A stretch of DNA of 49,026 nucleotides from positions 1 to 49,026 of IMG/VR virus record IMGVR_UViG_3300021963_000194. One strand, written 5' to 3'. The translations under genes and the position numbers were made by a program. The notes under the pieces were generated by a model. That model had not been told where the DNA came from, ran no database searches, and was given only the letters and a program-made list of their open reading frames with translations. Each line of letters starts with the position of its first letter. Position 1 is the first letter of the stretch. Source of the stretch: a virus. This document shows positions 40,479 to 48,305 of the stretch, piece after piece.

Positions 40479-41382
40479 AATAATAGATTTTGATATTATA
40501 TATCTTAGTTACGACGAACCTAATGCTGAAAAAAATTATGCAGACTTATGCAATAAAGCACCTTGGGCTAAACGTGTACATGGAGTTAAAGGTAGCGATG
40601 CTGCCCATAAAGCCTGTGCTAAATTAAGCGAAACAGATAGATTTATTACAGTTGACGGTGATAATATTGTTCGTGAAGAATTTTTTAATCAAGAAGTTGA
40701 CTTTGATACAAATAAAGATTTGACAAAATGTGTAATTTCTTGGGCAGGATATAACGCTATAAATGGTCTTATGTACGGAAACGGTGGACTGAAGTTGTGG
40801 CCAAAGGAATACGTGTTAAACATGAAAACGCATGAAAACGCACCTGCTGACGATCCTAATGCCCAAGTTGATTTTTGTTGGGATGCTGAATATATTCAAA
40901 TGAATGCTTGTTATAGCAATGTGCATAACAATGCTAGTCCATACCAAGCATGGCGTGCAGGATTCCGTGAAGGCGTTAAGATGAGTTTAGATAGGGGTGT
41001 AACAGTAGACCCTGGCACATTTATTAATCAAATCCATTGGAAAAATTTGCATAGACTTGTAACATGGATGAATGTTGGCATGGATGTACCAAATGGAGTA
41101 TGGGCAATACTTGGATCAAGGCAAGGTTGTTACATGACAAACTTTGATAAATCATGGGATTATGTAAACGTAAGAGATTTCGATCACCTAGATACAATTT
41201 GGAATTCATTATCTGCTAAAACAGACGATGAAGCTTTACAAGAAGCAGAACGTCTAGGAGTCGAATTGAAATCACGACTAGATTTACCTATTAGTATACT
41301 TGATGCAAATGCCAGTAAGTTTTTTAAAATGGTGCATGTTGATTATACAAGATTAGATTTTAAAGTATTGGACAAAGAATAA
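40462..41382 (+). CDS. Glycosyltransferase-like protein (pair 2, copy A)
   Basis: 306 residues. It opens with IIYLSYDEPNAEKNYADL, then KRVHGVKGSDAAHKACA and FITVDGDNIV at 61-70 with the D-x-D-like DGD at 65-67, the pattern of GT-A family proteins common in large marine phages. Further conserved stretches are LMYGNGGLKLWPKE and SPYQAWRAGFREGVK (about 158-172). The same two stretches recur in the next gene, showing paralogy. The likely role is transfer of a sugar to a virion or host glycan; the substrate is unknown. It is translationally linked to both neighbours. Confidence 0.75.
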   Translation: MSQKFKIIDFDIIYLSYDEPNAEKNYADLCNKAPWAKRVHGVKGSDAAHKACAKLSETDRFITVDGDNIVREEFFNQEVDFDTNKDLTKCVISWAGYNAINGLMYGNGGLKLWPKEYVLNMKTHENAPADDPNAQVDFCWDAEYIQMNACYSNVHNNASPYQAWRAGFREGVKMSLDRGVTVDPGTFINQIHWKNLHRLVTWMNVGMDVPNGVWAILGSRQGCYMTNFDKSWDYVNVRDFDHLDTIWNSLSAKTDDEALQEAERLGVELKSRLDLPISILDANASKFFKMVHVDYTRLDFKVLDKE

Positions 41383-42467
41383 TGTTTTACGATATTGTGT
41401 TTTATCATCAGAAAGATTTCCCCGAGTATAAACTTAATTGGTTAAAGGCAAAATATCCAAAGTCTAAAACTATTCAAGTTGATAAAGAATTTAATTACGT
41501 TATATACGCTAAAAGACTTCAAGCTCAAATTAATACAAAAATGTTTTGGCTTATTCCTGCTGACATAGGCATGTCTAAAGATATGCAGCATTTTACAATT
41601 CCTAAATGGGACGAGTCATATGTACATCACCAGCTATTAAAGTATTCAAATTTATTTTTAATTCCTAAAGACTATAAGTTTACAGATGATGAGTTTGAAA
41701 AAAACTTTTTTAATAATGTAAAGTTTATTGACTTTGGTGTATTTTATAATAAGTTATATGATGTATTCTTTTTGTCATATAAAGAAAAAAATGCAGATAT
41801 AAATTTTCAACATCTGTTAACAAAATATCCACATGCAAAACATATAAAAAATATTAAAGGTATTTTTAATGCTCATTTTTGTGCAGCCGTTTCTAGCTCT
41901 ACAGATTTTTTCTGGGTAGTTGATGCAGATGCAGAGATAGCTGAAGATTTTAATTTCGATTATGAAGTGCCAAGCTGGGACTTTGACGTAGTCCATATTT
42001 GGCAAAGTAAAAACAGAGTTAATGACTTAATCTATGGTAATGGCGGAGTAAAACTTATTCCTAGACACTTAATACTTCAAGCTAGCAGAGACAGTGTAGA
42101 CGTAACTACTAGTATCGGCGCAAATATTAAGATTATGGAGCAAATAAGTAATTATAATACTTTTGACACTAGTCCTTTCGCTAGCTGGAGAGCTGCATTT
42201 AGAGAATGTGCTAAACTAGCAAGTGCAGTAATTGATCGACAAGTTCAGTTAGAAACAGATAAGCGTCTTGCTGCATGGTGTACTAGAGGTAAGAAAACAA
42301 CCTACGGACAATATATTGTAGCAGGTGCGATTGCCGGAAGAAGATTTGGATTAGATAATAAACAAAATCCAGAAGGACTTCGTAAGATTAATGACTGGGC
42401 TTGGTTAGAAGGTAGATTTAATCAGTACTTATTAAGTCTGAAGCAAGCGGAAATACAGTCGCAATAA
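41382..42467 (+). CDS. Glycosyltransferase-like protein with internal duplication (pair 2, copy B)
   Basis: 361 residues. The active-looking copy is in the second half: FFLSYKEKNADINFQHLL (about 129-146), HAKHIKNIKGIFNAHFCAA, then FFWVVDADAEIAEDF with DAD at 181-183, and LIYGNGGVKLIPRHL and SPFASWRAAFRECAK as in the preceding gene. The first 120 residues repeat the opening of the fold (DIVFYHQKDFPEYKLNWL, MFWLIPADIG) but lack a D-x-D motif, so they look like a decayed duplicate domain. The last 50 bases run into the oppositely oriented thyX gene. Confidence 0.75.
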   Translation: MFYDIVFYHQKDFPEYKLNWLKAKYPKSKTIQVDKEFNYVIYAKRLQAQINTKMFWLIPADIGMSKDMQHFTIPKWDESYVHHQLLKYSNLFLIPKDYKFTDDEFEKNFFNNVKFIDFGVFYNKLYDVFFLSYKEKNADINFQHLLTKYPHAKHIKNIKGIFNAHFCAAVSSSTDFFWVVDADAEIAEDFNFDYEVPSWDFDVVHIWQSKNRVNDLIYGNGGVKLIPRHLILQASRDSVDVTTSIGANIKIMEQISNYNTFDTSPFASWRAAFRECAKLASAVIDRQVQLETDKRLAAWCTRGKKTTYGQYIVAGAIAGRRFGLDNKQNPEGLRKINDWAWLEGRFNQYLLSLKQAEIQSQ

Positions 42468-43104
42468 CCGAGGCACAGGCCTTGGCAACTTCTTGATGTT
42501 CTTTTTGTGTGCCGTTAGCACTGCGTAGTTCTATAAAATGTATCCAACTACGCAGTGTGCCGTTCATATATAACCGGCTTTCCATCATACCTTCGGGTAG
42601 TACAGCACGAGCCTGTTCTTTAGCAATACCATGATCAATGGCCCACTGGTATGCTTCTTTAACTGCATATAACACTCGTTGTTGAGCACGTTCCCACTCT
42701 GTGGCTAGAATACGTGATTCTGGAGTGTCTTGTACAACATCGATGCTGTTCTGTCTATTTTTTGGATCTTGTAATCTTGCTTCTCTAAGGACAAAATTAA
42801 GATCTTTAGTAGGATCTGCATAACGTTGGCTAAATTCTTGGAAACTAAAACTTCTGTGCCTTAAAATTTGCCTTGCAATATCTCTTGTTGTAGTAATCTC
42901 AATACAAGCACTAACCATTTCTAAAGGACTCCAGTGCTGATGTTTGATTAGATATCTAATTAGTTTTTCACTAGTATCAGTATTAAGTTGATTACTTGGA
43001 TTAGATACTCTAGCACAATAAGCAATTAACTCTTGAGCATCAGAAATTCCCTGATCAAAAAATTCTTCTGTTGGTTGACTATATGACAGTAATCTGACTT
43101 TCAT
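42418..43104 (-). CDS. thyX: Flavin-dependent thymidylate synthase ThyX
   Basis: 228 residues, standard length. The signature RHRSFSFQEFSQRY at 82-95 fits RHR-x7-S with S92. The C-terminal part has AVLPEGMMESRLYMNGTLRS and HFIELR, the conserved substrate-binding end. ThyX makes dTMP from dUMP using methylenetetrahydrofolate, FAD and NADPH, supplying thymidine for phage replication. It is the last gene of the right-hand minus-strand operon and starts one base after the stop of the preceding small gene. Its 3' end overlaps the convergent glycosyltransferase-like gene by 50 bp. Confidence 0.96.
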   Translation of the reverse strand: MKVRLLSYSQPTEEFFDQGISDAQELIAYCARVSNPSNQLNTDTSEKLIRYLIKHQHWSPLEMVSACIEITTTRDIARQILRHRSFSFQEFSQRYADPTKDLNFVLREARLQDPKNRQNSIDVVQDTPESRILATEWERAQQRVLYAVKEAYQWAIDHGIAKEQARAVLPEGMMESRLYMNGTLRSWIHFIELRSANGTQKEHQEVAKACASVIATVFPLASDLISTD

Positions 43105-43425
43105 TTATAATTTCTTTTTCTTTAAAAATTTTGCAGTGGTTTTTATTATATCGCTTTTGACTTTTTCAGTGTTTATCTGAAAGTCAATGTTATCGATATT
43201 TTCCTCATAGGTGACAAATATTTCTTGGATCTCCTTTTCAAAAGAATCCCAGTTATTATTCTTACCGTTTTTCGTTACATCAATTTCCCAAACTTTGCCA
43301 TCTTTAAATGTCACACTGATAGTATGTAAATATTTTAGCGGTACTACGTTGAGATTTATCTCCCCGAATACCTCAGGCCAGTGTGCGATGACATCTTTAG
43401 GAAAATTTCTTCCTTTTAATGTCAC
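43105..43425 (-). CDS. Conserved hypothetical phage protein
   Basis: 106 residues. The N-terminal part (KGRNFPKDVIAHWPEVFGEI, then VVPLKYLHTISVTFKDGKVW) resembles a family of small proteins conserved in marine T4-like phages; no function is known to me. The C-terminal 40 residues are charged and helical and end in a lysine run. It lies between thyX and a 208-residue protein, overlapping the latter by four bases, so it belongs to the same transcript. Confidence 0.72.
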   Translation of the reverse strand: MTLKGRNFPKDVIAHWPEVFGEINLNVVPLKYLHTISVTFKDGKVWEIDVTKNGKNNNWDSFEKEIQEIFVTYEENIDNIDFQINTEKVKSDIIKTTAKFLKKKKL

Positions 43426-44048
43426 TTTTCTTTTTTCTTTATTGGACTTAGTTCTTCGGCTTCTTTTCTTAAAATAGCGGCCTGCTTGTATAAACGATCT
43501 GCTTCACTGCGTAGTTTAGAAGCTTTCTGTTCCGGAGTCATAGAGCTATCTGCTAAAACTTCTGCTTGTCTTTCTTCAACAGTTTTAGTAACATCTTCGC
43601 CTTGTTTTGGACTTATGTCCTTAGCAGATGCTATTTCTTTAACTTCTGATCCTTTAGTATCCTTAGTTTGAATAGCTAATTGATCGACAGTTAGACCTCG
43701 TTGTTCGGCAATAATCTGGTTTAACTCAGATAACAAAATTTTCATCTGAGTATTAGGAGTCATTTCAATTTGACTAGTGGATACTTTAATTAATTTTCCA
43801 TTAACATGTAGGTTAGCCAACATGATACTTCCGTCGGGAAAATTAGTTCTTGCCATTACTTCCGCAAATTCATTTGCATCTTGTCCTGCCGTGCTGTTTA
43901 CTAAGTTAATAATTGCATCGTGTTGTGCATCAGTTAGGCCTTCTGTCGGGACAATTAAGCAATTACTAGAATCTCCGGGCAATGTTCTATAGGCTACTAG
44001 ACATTTACGTCCAGTACCAACAACTCTACCTACATGTTTTAATTCCAT
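43422..44048 (-). CDS. Conserved hypothetical phage protein
   Basis: 208 residues from the ATG at 44048. An upstream ATG at 44093 would add 15 residues, but 44048 has GGAG six bases upstream and the protein then begins at the conserved-looking MELKHVGRVVGTGRKCLVAY. The first 130 residues look like a compact domain (SNCLIVPTEGLTDAQHDAII, FPDGSIMLANLHVNGKL). The C-terminal 80 residues are a charged coiled coil with a lysine-rich tail. I recognise relatives in pelagic T4-like phages but no function. It starts two bases after the stop of the preceding gene in the operon. Confidence 0.72.
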   Translation of the reverse strand: MELKHVGRVVGTGRKCLVAYRTLPGDSSNCLIVPTEGLTDAQHDAIINLVNSTAGQDANEFAEVMARTNFPDGSIMLANLHVNGKLIKVSTSQIEMTPNTQMKILLSELNQIIAEQRGLTVDQLAIQTKDTKGSEVKEIASAKDISPKQGEDVTKTVEERQAEVLADSSMTPEQKASKLRSEADRLYKQAAILRKEAEELSPIKKKEK

Positions 44049-44049
44049 A

Positions 44050-44298
44050 TTATGCTCCAGTTTTTTCTTTTGATGCTTCGGCTTGTTTAGCAACTGCTTC
44101 TAAAAACGAAGCTAGTTTTTCATAAACTTGACCTACTGCAACCATTTCAGTACCTGGTTTAAAGGCACCTCTTGAACTTGCAACATCAATAATTTGTTTT
44201 AATGCGTTTAGATCATTGATATTTAAATCAGCGCCTTTTTGTTGAGCAGGTTGAGCGGTTTCTGCTGCTGCTGGTTGGTTCTGTACTTCTTCTGTCAT
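44050..44298 (-). CDS. Small conserved phage protein
   Basis: 82 residues. An alanine- and glutamine-rich flexible N-terminus (1-22) is followed by a conserved helical block, NINDLNALKQIIDVASSRGA (26-45), then KPGTEMVAVGQVYEKLASFL. This block is widespread among small proteins of cyanophages and pelagic phages; function unknown. A strong AAGGAG lies four bases before the ATG, the best ribosome site in this operon, so the protein may be abundant. The 39-bp gap upstream contains no clear promoter. Confidence 0.75.
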   Translation of the reverse strand: MTEEVQNQPAAAETAQPAQQKGADLNINDLNALKQIIDVASSRGAFKPGTEMVAVGQVYEKLASFLEAVAKQAEASKEKTGA

Positions 44299-44337
44299 GA
44301 CTTCTCCTTTAGAAATAAAATACGTATATAATTATCA

Positions 44338-44619
44338 TTAAGATAAATGTGGACAGGCAATTCTGAAGAAACTTAGTTCTTTTTCAGCTTCAAATCCGAT
44401 CCTAGTAACGTAAACAAGATTATTATTTGCGTCTAGTTCTAACGCCTGTCCTATGTAGTATCGACTGTTCAAACTATTAAAAATCCAGTTATCTAATTGT
44501 TTTATAAAATTAGGGGTATATTTTGGAAGACTAGTATAGTAAAAATGAAACGCAGGAAAATCTACCTTGCGTAGGTCAAAGTAATTTAATGGATTAGGCT
44601 TACCGTTTTTAATAGCCAT
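44338..44619 (-). CDS. Conserved hypothetical phage protein
   Basis: 93 residues, aromatic-rich. It begins MAIKNGKPNPLNYFDLRKVD and ends with VYVTRIGFEAEKELSFFRIA, a pattern I associate with small conserved proteins of marine T4-like phages. There is no membrane segment and no catalytic motif. Its start touches the stop of the methyltransferase-like gene (shared base 44619), so translation is probably coupled. Confidence 0.72.
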   Translation of the reverse strand: MAIKNGKPNPLNYFDLRKVDFPAFHFYYTSLPKYTPNFIKQLDNWIFNSLNSRYYIGQALELDANNNLVYVTRIGFEAEKELSFFRIACPHLS

Positions 44620-45173
44620 TATTTGTGTCCAATTATCATATATCTAGTATATTCAGGAAATTTAAGTTCACCTTCAAACAACATTGTTTTTAGAGGAAAC
44701 ATAGATTTAAAATGTGCAAGATCTTGAGGGCGTTGTACATGGTCTTCTATATCTAAATCGTTACCTTGAAATAAACACAAGAATCCTTCGGGGATATTTT
44801 CATACCACTGGTTACTGGAAAAATGTTCTGTAGATGTATTAATGACAGTATTAGTGCCATCAGAAAAGTCTACAAGATTAGCATCCATAGGAAGGCTTTT
44901 AAACGACCATTCCTTCATTTCCCATGTGTTATTAATAACATTAGCCACTGAACATACAGAGGGGTTAATATCGTAACTGCGACACCATTCAATCATTTGT
45001 CGCCCTCTTGATTTTAAAATAAAATGTAGCAACCCATACCATCCACCTAGAATGCTAATTCTAAGAATATGAGTATGAGCTACAACACGTTCTAATTCTT
45101 GTGCCGCCCAAATTTTACTTTCAACTTGTCCGGCACTGAAAGAATCAACTTCTAATGGTACCGTTCTGTTCAT
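44619..45173 (-). CDS. SAM-dependent methyltransferase-like protein
   Basis: 184 residues from the ATG at 45173. A longer frame reaches 45251 but its additional 26 residues do not look conserved and overlap the upstream gene more. The glycine motif ILGGWYG at 41-47, RSYDINPSVCSVAN at 65-78 (acidic residue after the second strand) and NTVINTSTEHF at 108-118 follow the order of class I methyltransferases. The family is common in pelagic phages; the target is unknown. The ribosome site is weak (GGGGGA well upstream), so coupling to the overlapping VWA gene is likely. Confidence 0.7.
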   Translation of the reverse strand: MNRTVPLEVDSFSAGQVESKIWAAQELERVVAHTHILRISILGGWYGLLHFILKSRGRQMIEWCRSYDINPSVCSVANVINNTWEMKEWSFKSLPMDANLVDFSDGTNTVINTSTEHFSSNQWYENIPEGFLCLFQGNDLDIEDHVQRPQDLAHFKSMFPLKTMLFEGELKFPEYTRYMIIGHK

Positions 45174-46341
45174 AATATGCGTAAGTCCCCCAAGGCGGAA
45201 CAATTTTATCGTTGCCATGAATAATGAATACTGTATCACAGTAATTTTCATCGCCCCAACTACCCCAAGGATAACCGTCTGTAAACATGATAAACTTTTT
45301 AGGTTGAATATCGTGCTCTTTCATATATTCCCAGTTAGCATCAAATTCAGTTCCGCCACCGCCGATAACTTCATATTCCATGATATCGTTACTACCAGTG
45401 CCATCAAAATCTGCTTCGTTATACACTCGAGTATCAAAACACCATAATTTAATCTTATAGTCTTGGTACTGATCCATAATACCTTTTATTTCTGCAATAA
45501 AATCTTTGGCTTGCTTATCTGAGATACTACCACTCATATCAATACCGATACAGATATCAATCGTTTCGTCGTAGTTAGTACCTGGAAGAATAGCACTCAT
45601 ATGCCAGCCCTTGCGATTAGGACGAATAAATGTGTAGTCGTTCTTAATAGTACTTTGAATTTGTTGACGCAATATTTCGCGCCAATTCATCTTTGGCTCA
45701 GTTAGTTCTTTGATCATTCGTTGGATATTAGCAGGAACGTTACCTGCACCTGCCGCATTGGCTGCTTGTATAGTAGCCTCACGAATTTCGTCTCTGATTT
45801 GTTTAAGTTCTTCTTTAGAATATTGTGGTTTTCCGTTGCCGTTGCCGTTATCGTCACCGTCGGACCAATCGATATGCTCGTCAAGTAATTGACCTAAGGC
45901 AGCTAAACTTTTTTCATCTTCTTCTTCAAAGATTTCATCATAAATTTGTTCTGCAGGTTTACCATAATGTTTTGGATCATGGAAAATTTTAATGTCTTTG
46001 GGACTTGTTCCAATTCGATCACGAACTAATTGACCATTAACAGTATAGTCAACTGCGGCATTCCAAATTGCTTTATTTCTGCCTTCGCTACGAGACATAT
46101 GATCAAATACATTGTGTAGAATTTCGTGTGCTACTACAAACTCGACTTCTTTAGTGCTTAGTTTTTCAAAAAATTTTCGATTGTAGTATAGATGACGTCC
46201 GTCAGTAGCCGCTGTAGGGCACCAATCGCTACCGTCCATAATTTTAAGACGAGTAGCCATATTGCCAAAAAACGGATGACGTAGTAGCAAGCCAACGCGA
46301 GCTACAATAATTTTGTCAATTACTGGATCAATGTGTGACAT
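45145..46341 (-). CDS. Metallopeptidase-like/VWA domain protein
   Basis: 398 residues. The N-terminal domain has a zinc-site HEILH at 72-76 within FVVAHEILHNVFDH, as in the putative metallopeptidase domain that often precedes VWA_2 domains. An acidic, asparagine- and glycine-rich linker (about 158-172) follows. The C-terminal VWA-like domain has a complete MIDAS set: DMSGS at 268-272, a threonine at 331 after GGGG, and aspartate 355 in FTDG. Such proteins act with MoxR-type AAA+ ATPases to remodel or activate a target. The matching ATPase gene lies directly upstream. AAGGAA precedes the ATG. The phage substrate is unknown. Confidence 0.85.
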   Translation of the reverse strand: MSHIDPVIDKIIVARVGLLLRHPFFGNMATRLKIMDGSDWCPTAATDGRHLYYNRKFFEKLSTKEVEFVVAHEILHNVFDHMSRSEGRNKAIWNAAVDYTVNGQLVRDRIGTSPKDIKIFHDPKHYGKPAEQIYDEIFEEEDEKSLAALGQLLDEHIDWSDGDDNGNGNGKPQYSKEELKQIRDEIREATIQAANAAGAGNVPANIQRMIKELTEPKMNWREILRQQIQSTIKNDYTFIRPNRKGWHMSAILPGTNYDETIDICIGIDMSGSISDKQAKDFIAEIKGIMDQYQDYKIKLWCFDTRVYNEADFDGTGSNDIMEYEVIGGGGTEFDANWEYMKEHDIQPKKFIMFTDGYPWGSWGDENYCDTVFIIHGNDKIVPPWGTYAYYEQNGTIRS

Positions 46342-46370
46342 TTTAGTTCCTTCGTTTACTGTATGTATAT

Positions 46371-46399
46371 ATTATAACACCTCCCGAAGGAGGTGTCAA
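46371..46399 (-). promoter_or_regulatory. Consensus sigma-70 promoter with a hairpin filling its spacer
   Basis: On the minus strand TTGACA (46399-46394) and TATAAT (46376-46371) are separated by exactly 17 bp, a perfect consensus match. The spacer contains nearly all of an 8-bp inverted repeat with a TTCG loop (46377-46396). It would drive the VWA, methyltransferase, small-protein and thyX operon, with a leader of roughly 25 bases. Confidence 0.8.
46377..46396 (-). terminator. Stable UUCG hairpin between the ATPase and VWA genes
   Basis: ACACCTCC and GGAGGTGT form a perfect 8-bp stem closed by C(UUCG)G, an exceptionally stable tetraloop. It lies 21 bp after the ATPase stop. The bases that follow are TATAATATAT rather than a T-run, so termination may be partial. 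As DNA it is also a dyad between -35 and -10 and could instead be an operator. Confidence 0.6.
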
Positions 46400-46416
46400 A
46401 TGATATAATTTTTAGA

Positions 46417-47514
46417 TTAACGTTCGTGTTTTTCTGTAGCCTGTGCAATGTACTTGCCAAACTTACCATGGAACTCATCAAAACACTCGATCTCATCTGG
46501 ATCCAATGGCAACTTGTATTGGCTTAGACTCAATTTAGTGCCCATAACAACCAACTCAGTTTCAAAGTTATTCATCATAAATTCAAAAAAGTGATTGACC
46601 TGTTTGTTCCAGTCTTTGGCTTTTTTGTCAGCGGCATCTTTCAGTTCATAACACAAACTAGTAACCAAACTGTATTGAGCAGAGATTTCTTTGGTCTTAA
46701 TCTCTTTAACTTTACCCTGCAAAATATCTGTAGGATTAGGCATCTTGCTTGATACTTTGCGGTGTGCCATAAACTTAATGCCCAAGCCTTCACCAACGGA
46801 ACCACTAATCAAATCTGACAGTGTATCTTCTTCGGTATCATCATCCATTAACAATTCGCTAACAAAGCTCCAACTACGAGGTGTAGCAAATGCACGTGAA
46901 CCAGATTTTGGATCAAAGTCGTACAAGTCCTTTTTAGAGAAAGTTAAATAGCCGACTACATCCTTATGAATACGATTGTCAGTGGCCCATTGTGCCCAGT
47001 CATCAAAATCTACTTGCATCTCCAAGTGAACAAACCGGTTGGCCAACGGAGCAGGCATGCGATAAGTTACGCCCTTGTCAGTTTCACGGTTACCAGCTGC
47101 CACCATTACAACGTTATCTGGCAACTTATAAGTACCAACACGACGATTTAGAATAAGTTGATAAGCTGCCGCTTGCACACTAGGTGCCGCAGAGTTCATT
47201 TCATCCAAGAATAGGATAATTTGATTATGCTCTTTTGCCATTGCATCATCTGGCAATTCGCTAGGAGGAGCCCAAACCATTTTGCTAGTGTTTGAGTCAA
47301 AGTATGGAATACCTTTAATATCAGTAGGTTCCCACAAGCTCAAACGAACGTCGATGACATGAGCATCTAACTCGGCACCTAGTTGTTTGATAATATCTGA
47401 TTTGCCAATGCCCGGAGGTCCCCAAAGAAACAACGGACGTTTATTTTTAAAAGCCTTGCGTAGACCTTTCATAGCACCTTTTGGGCCAACTGTACGAGAA
47501 ATGATTTCGCTCAT
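46417..47514 (-). CDS. MoxR-type AAA+ ATPase
   Basis: 365 residues. Walker A GPPGIGKS at 32-39, Walker B ILFLDEMN at 100-107, sensor 1 AAGNR at 139-143 and a candidate arginine finger at R160 (LANRF) place it in the MoxR branch of AAA+ proteins. The C-terminal 170 residues are helical and presumably form the lid and partner-binding part. MoxR ATPases form hexamers and work with VWA proteins to mature or insert cofactors into protein complexes. A metallopeptidase/VWA protein is the next gene. It appears to be transcribed alone, from a perfect consensus promoter to the hairpin at 46377-46396. Confidence 0.9.
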   Translation of the reverse strand: MSEIISRTVGPKGAMKGLRKAFKNKRPLFLWGPPGIGKSDIIKQLGAELDAHVIDVRLSLWEPTDIKGIPYFDSNTSKMVWAPPSELPDDAMAKEHNQIILFLDEMNSAAPSVQAAAYQLILNRRVGTYKLPDNVVMVAAGNRETDKGVTYRMPAPLANRFVHLEMQVDFDDWAQWATDNRIHKDVVGYLTFSKKDLYDFDPKSGSRAFATPRSWSFVSELLMDDDTEEDTLSDLISGSVGEGLGIKFMAHRKVSSKMPNPTDILQGKVKEIKTKEISAQYSLVTSLCYELKDAADKKAKDWNKQVNHFFEFMMNNFETELVVMGTKLSLSQYKLPLDPDEIECFDEFHGKFGKYIAQATEKHER

Positions 47515-47557
47515 AAAATTCCTATCTTGTTAAAAAAATTGCTATCACTGTCCTAGT

Positions 47558-47586
47558 ATTATATGACAATAATTCTATTCTGTCAA
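47558..47586 (-). promoter_or_regulatory. Consensus sigma-70-type promoter for the MoxR ATPase
   Basis: On the minus strand TTGACA (47586-47581) and TATAAT (47563-47558) are exactly 17 bp apart. It lies 43 bp before the ATG of the ATPase in a 92-bp gap, giving a leader of about 36 bases. A perfect match is unlikely by chance in one short gap. Confidence 0.85.
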
Positions 47587-47606
47587 CAGCTTGTTAGCCA
47601 AAAATT

Positions 47607-47996
47607 TTATTCTTGCGTTTTTAAATTATTGATGGCTTTGATGATGCCAAGTTTTCGTATGTCGTCCGAAAACATAAAAAGTTCAAAACTTTTACGTTCA
47701 GAGAATACTGTGATACTTTTATTGGTAAGATAGTATGGACAGTCGATGTATCTGTCCAAAAAGATTATTGTTTGCGGGCTAAGTTCGATTGGTTCGGTAA
47801 AAGGAATTTCATATTCTTTTAAATTTAGTTCTCCAACCAAAAATTCATAACCTTGATCAGTAAGACGTAAACCGCCCGAATCTTTTGATCTGTTGTTTTG
47901 CCACCACGTTCTAGTATACAGCTTTAGATTGGCAGCATCTGCACTTTTGCCCCATTCTTTTAGAAACATAGTAGTATATGTTTCTTTGCTTATCAT
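47607..47996 (-). CDS. Conserved hypothetical phage protein
   Basis: 129 residues. The segment LKLYTRTWWQNNRSKDSGGL, then RLTDQGYEFLVGEL (44-57), resembles a winged-helix turn. FLDRYIDCPYYLTNKSITVF (about 79-98) is a second conserved-looking block. I recognise relatives in pelagic and cyanophage T4-like genomes but not the function; DNA binding is possible. It overlaps the upstream 94-residue gene by four bases. Confidence 0.7.
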   Translation of the reverse strand: MISKETYTTMFLKEWGKSADAANLKLYTRTWWQNNRSKDSGGLRLTDQGYEFLVGELNLKEYEIPFTEPIELSPQTIIFLDRYIDCPYYLTNKSITVFSERKSFELFMFSDDIRKLGIIKAINNLKTQE

Positions 47997-48277
47997 TTTA
48001 TAATTTCGCCCTGTGTTAATTTTACAACTTGAAAGTCTTGACAGCCAAATGTCAAGTTCAATTTCTTAGCAAGATTATGTGCATGACCAGGATTTGAAAA
48101 ACTTACTTTTTTATATTTAGGTCCAGGATAACTGGTTAAACTGTTAGAACTTTTCAAATTAAATGGCTCGCCTTTATAAAACACCGCCCAAATAGCATCT
48201 GCTTCTAAGATCTGCTCGCTCTTATAAGTTTTCTTATTAATATGCTCTAATAATACGTTTGGCTTGGGCCTTGACAT
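47993..48277 (-). CDS. Small conserved phage protein
   Basis: 94 residues, basic, compact. It begins MSRPKPNVLLEHINKKTYKS and contains AIWAVFYKGEPFNLKSSN and YKKVSFSNPGHAHNLAKKLN; related small proteins occur in marine T4-like phages, function unknown. Its ribosome site (AAGG) sits at the edge of a 9-bp hairpin whose arm reaches the first base of the ATG, and a late-type promoter lies immediately upstream. This suggests expression mainly late in infection. Confidence 0.68.
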   Translation of the reverse strand: MSRPKPNVLLEHINKKTYKSEQILEADAIWAVFYKGEPFNLKSSNSLTSYPGPKYKKVSFSNPGHAHNLAKKLNLTFGCQDFQVVKLTQGEIIK

Positions 48278-48305
48278 ATATGCGTCCTTGATAACTACGC
48301 ATATA
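48277..48305 (-). promoter_or_regulatory. Hairpin over the translation start, removable by late initiation
   Basis: TATATGCGT and ACGCATATA form a perfect 9-bp stem around an 11-base loop in the minus-strand RNA. The 3' arm covers the bases between AAGG and the ATG at 48277. A transcript starting at the adjacent late promoter would begin near 48298 and lack most of the 5' arm. Confidence 0.6.

Noticed and set aside
42468-42485. Seven-bp hairpin after the last plus-strand gene as a terminator
   Set aside because: The stem includes a G-T pair, lies inside thyX coding sequence and has no T-run. Termination activity is doubtful.
44049-44093. Upstream ATG extending the 208-residue protein by 15 residues
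   Set aside because: The ATG at 44048 has GGAG at good spacing and begins the conserved-looking sequence. The extension lies within the upstream gene.
44326-44360. Weak promoter-like boxes before the 82-residue protein (TTGCCT, 18 bp, GATAAT)
   Set aside because: The match is poor compared with the three perfect promoters in the window, and the gene is close enough to its neighbour to share a transcript.
45174-45251. Upstream starts of the methyltransferase-like gene
   Set aside because: No ribosome site precedes them and the additional residues are encoded inside the end of the VWA gene. The shorter start is preferred but not certain.
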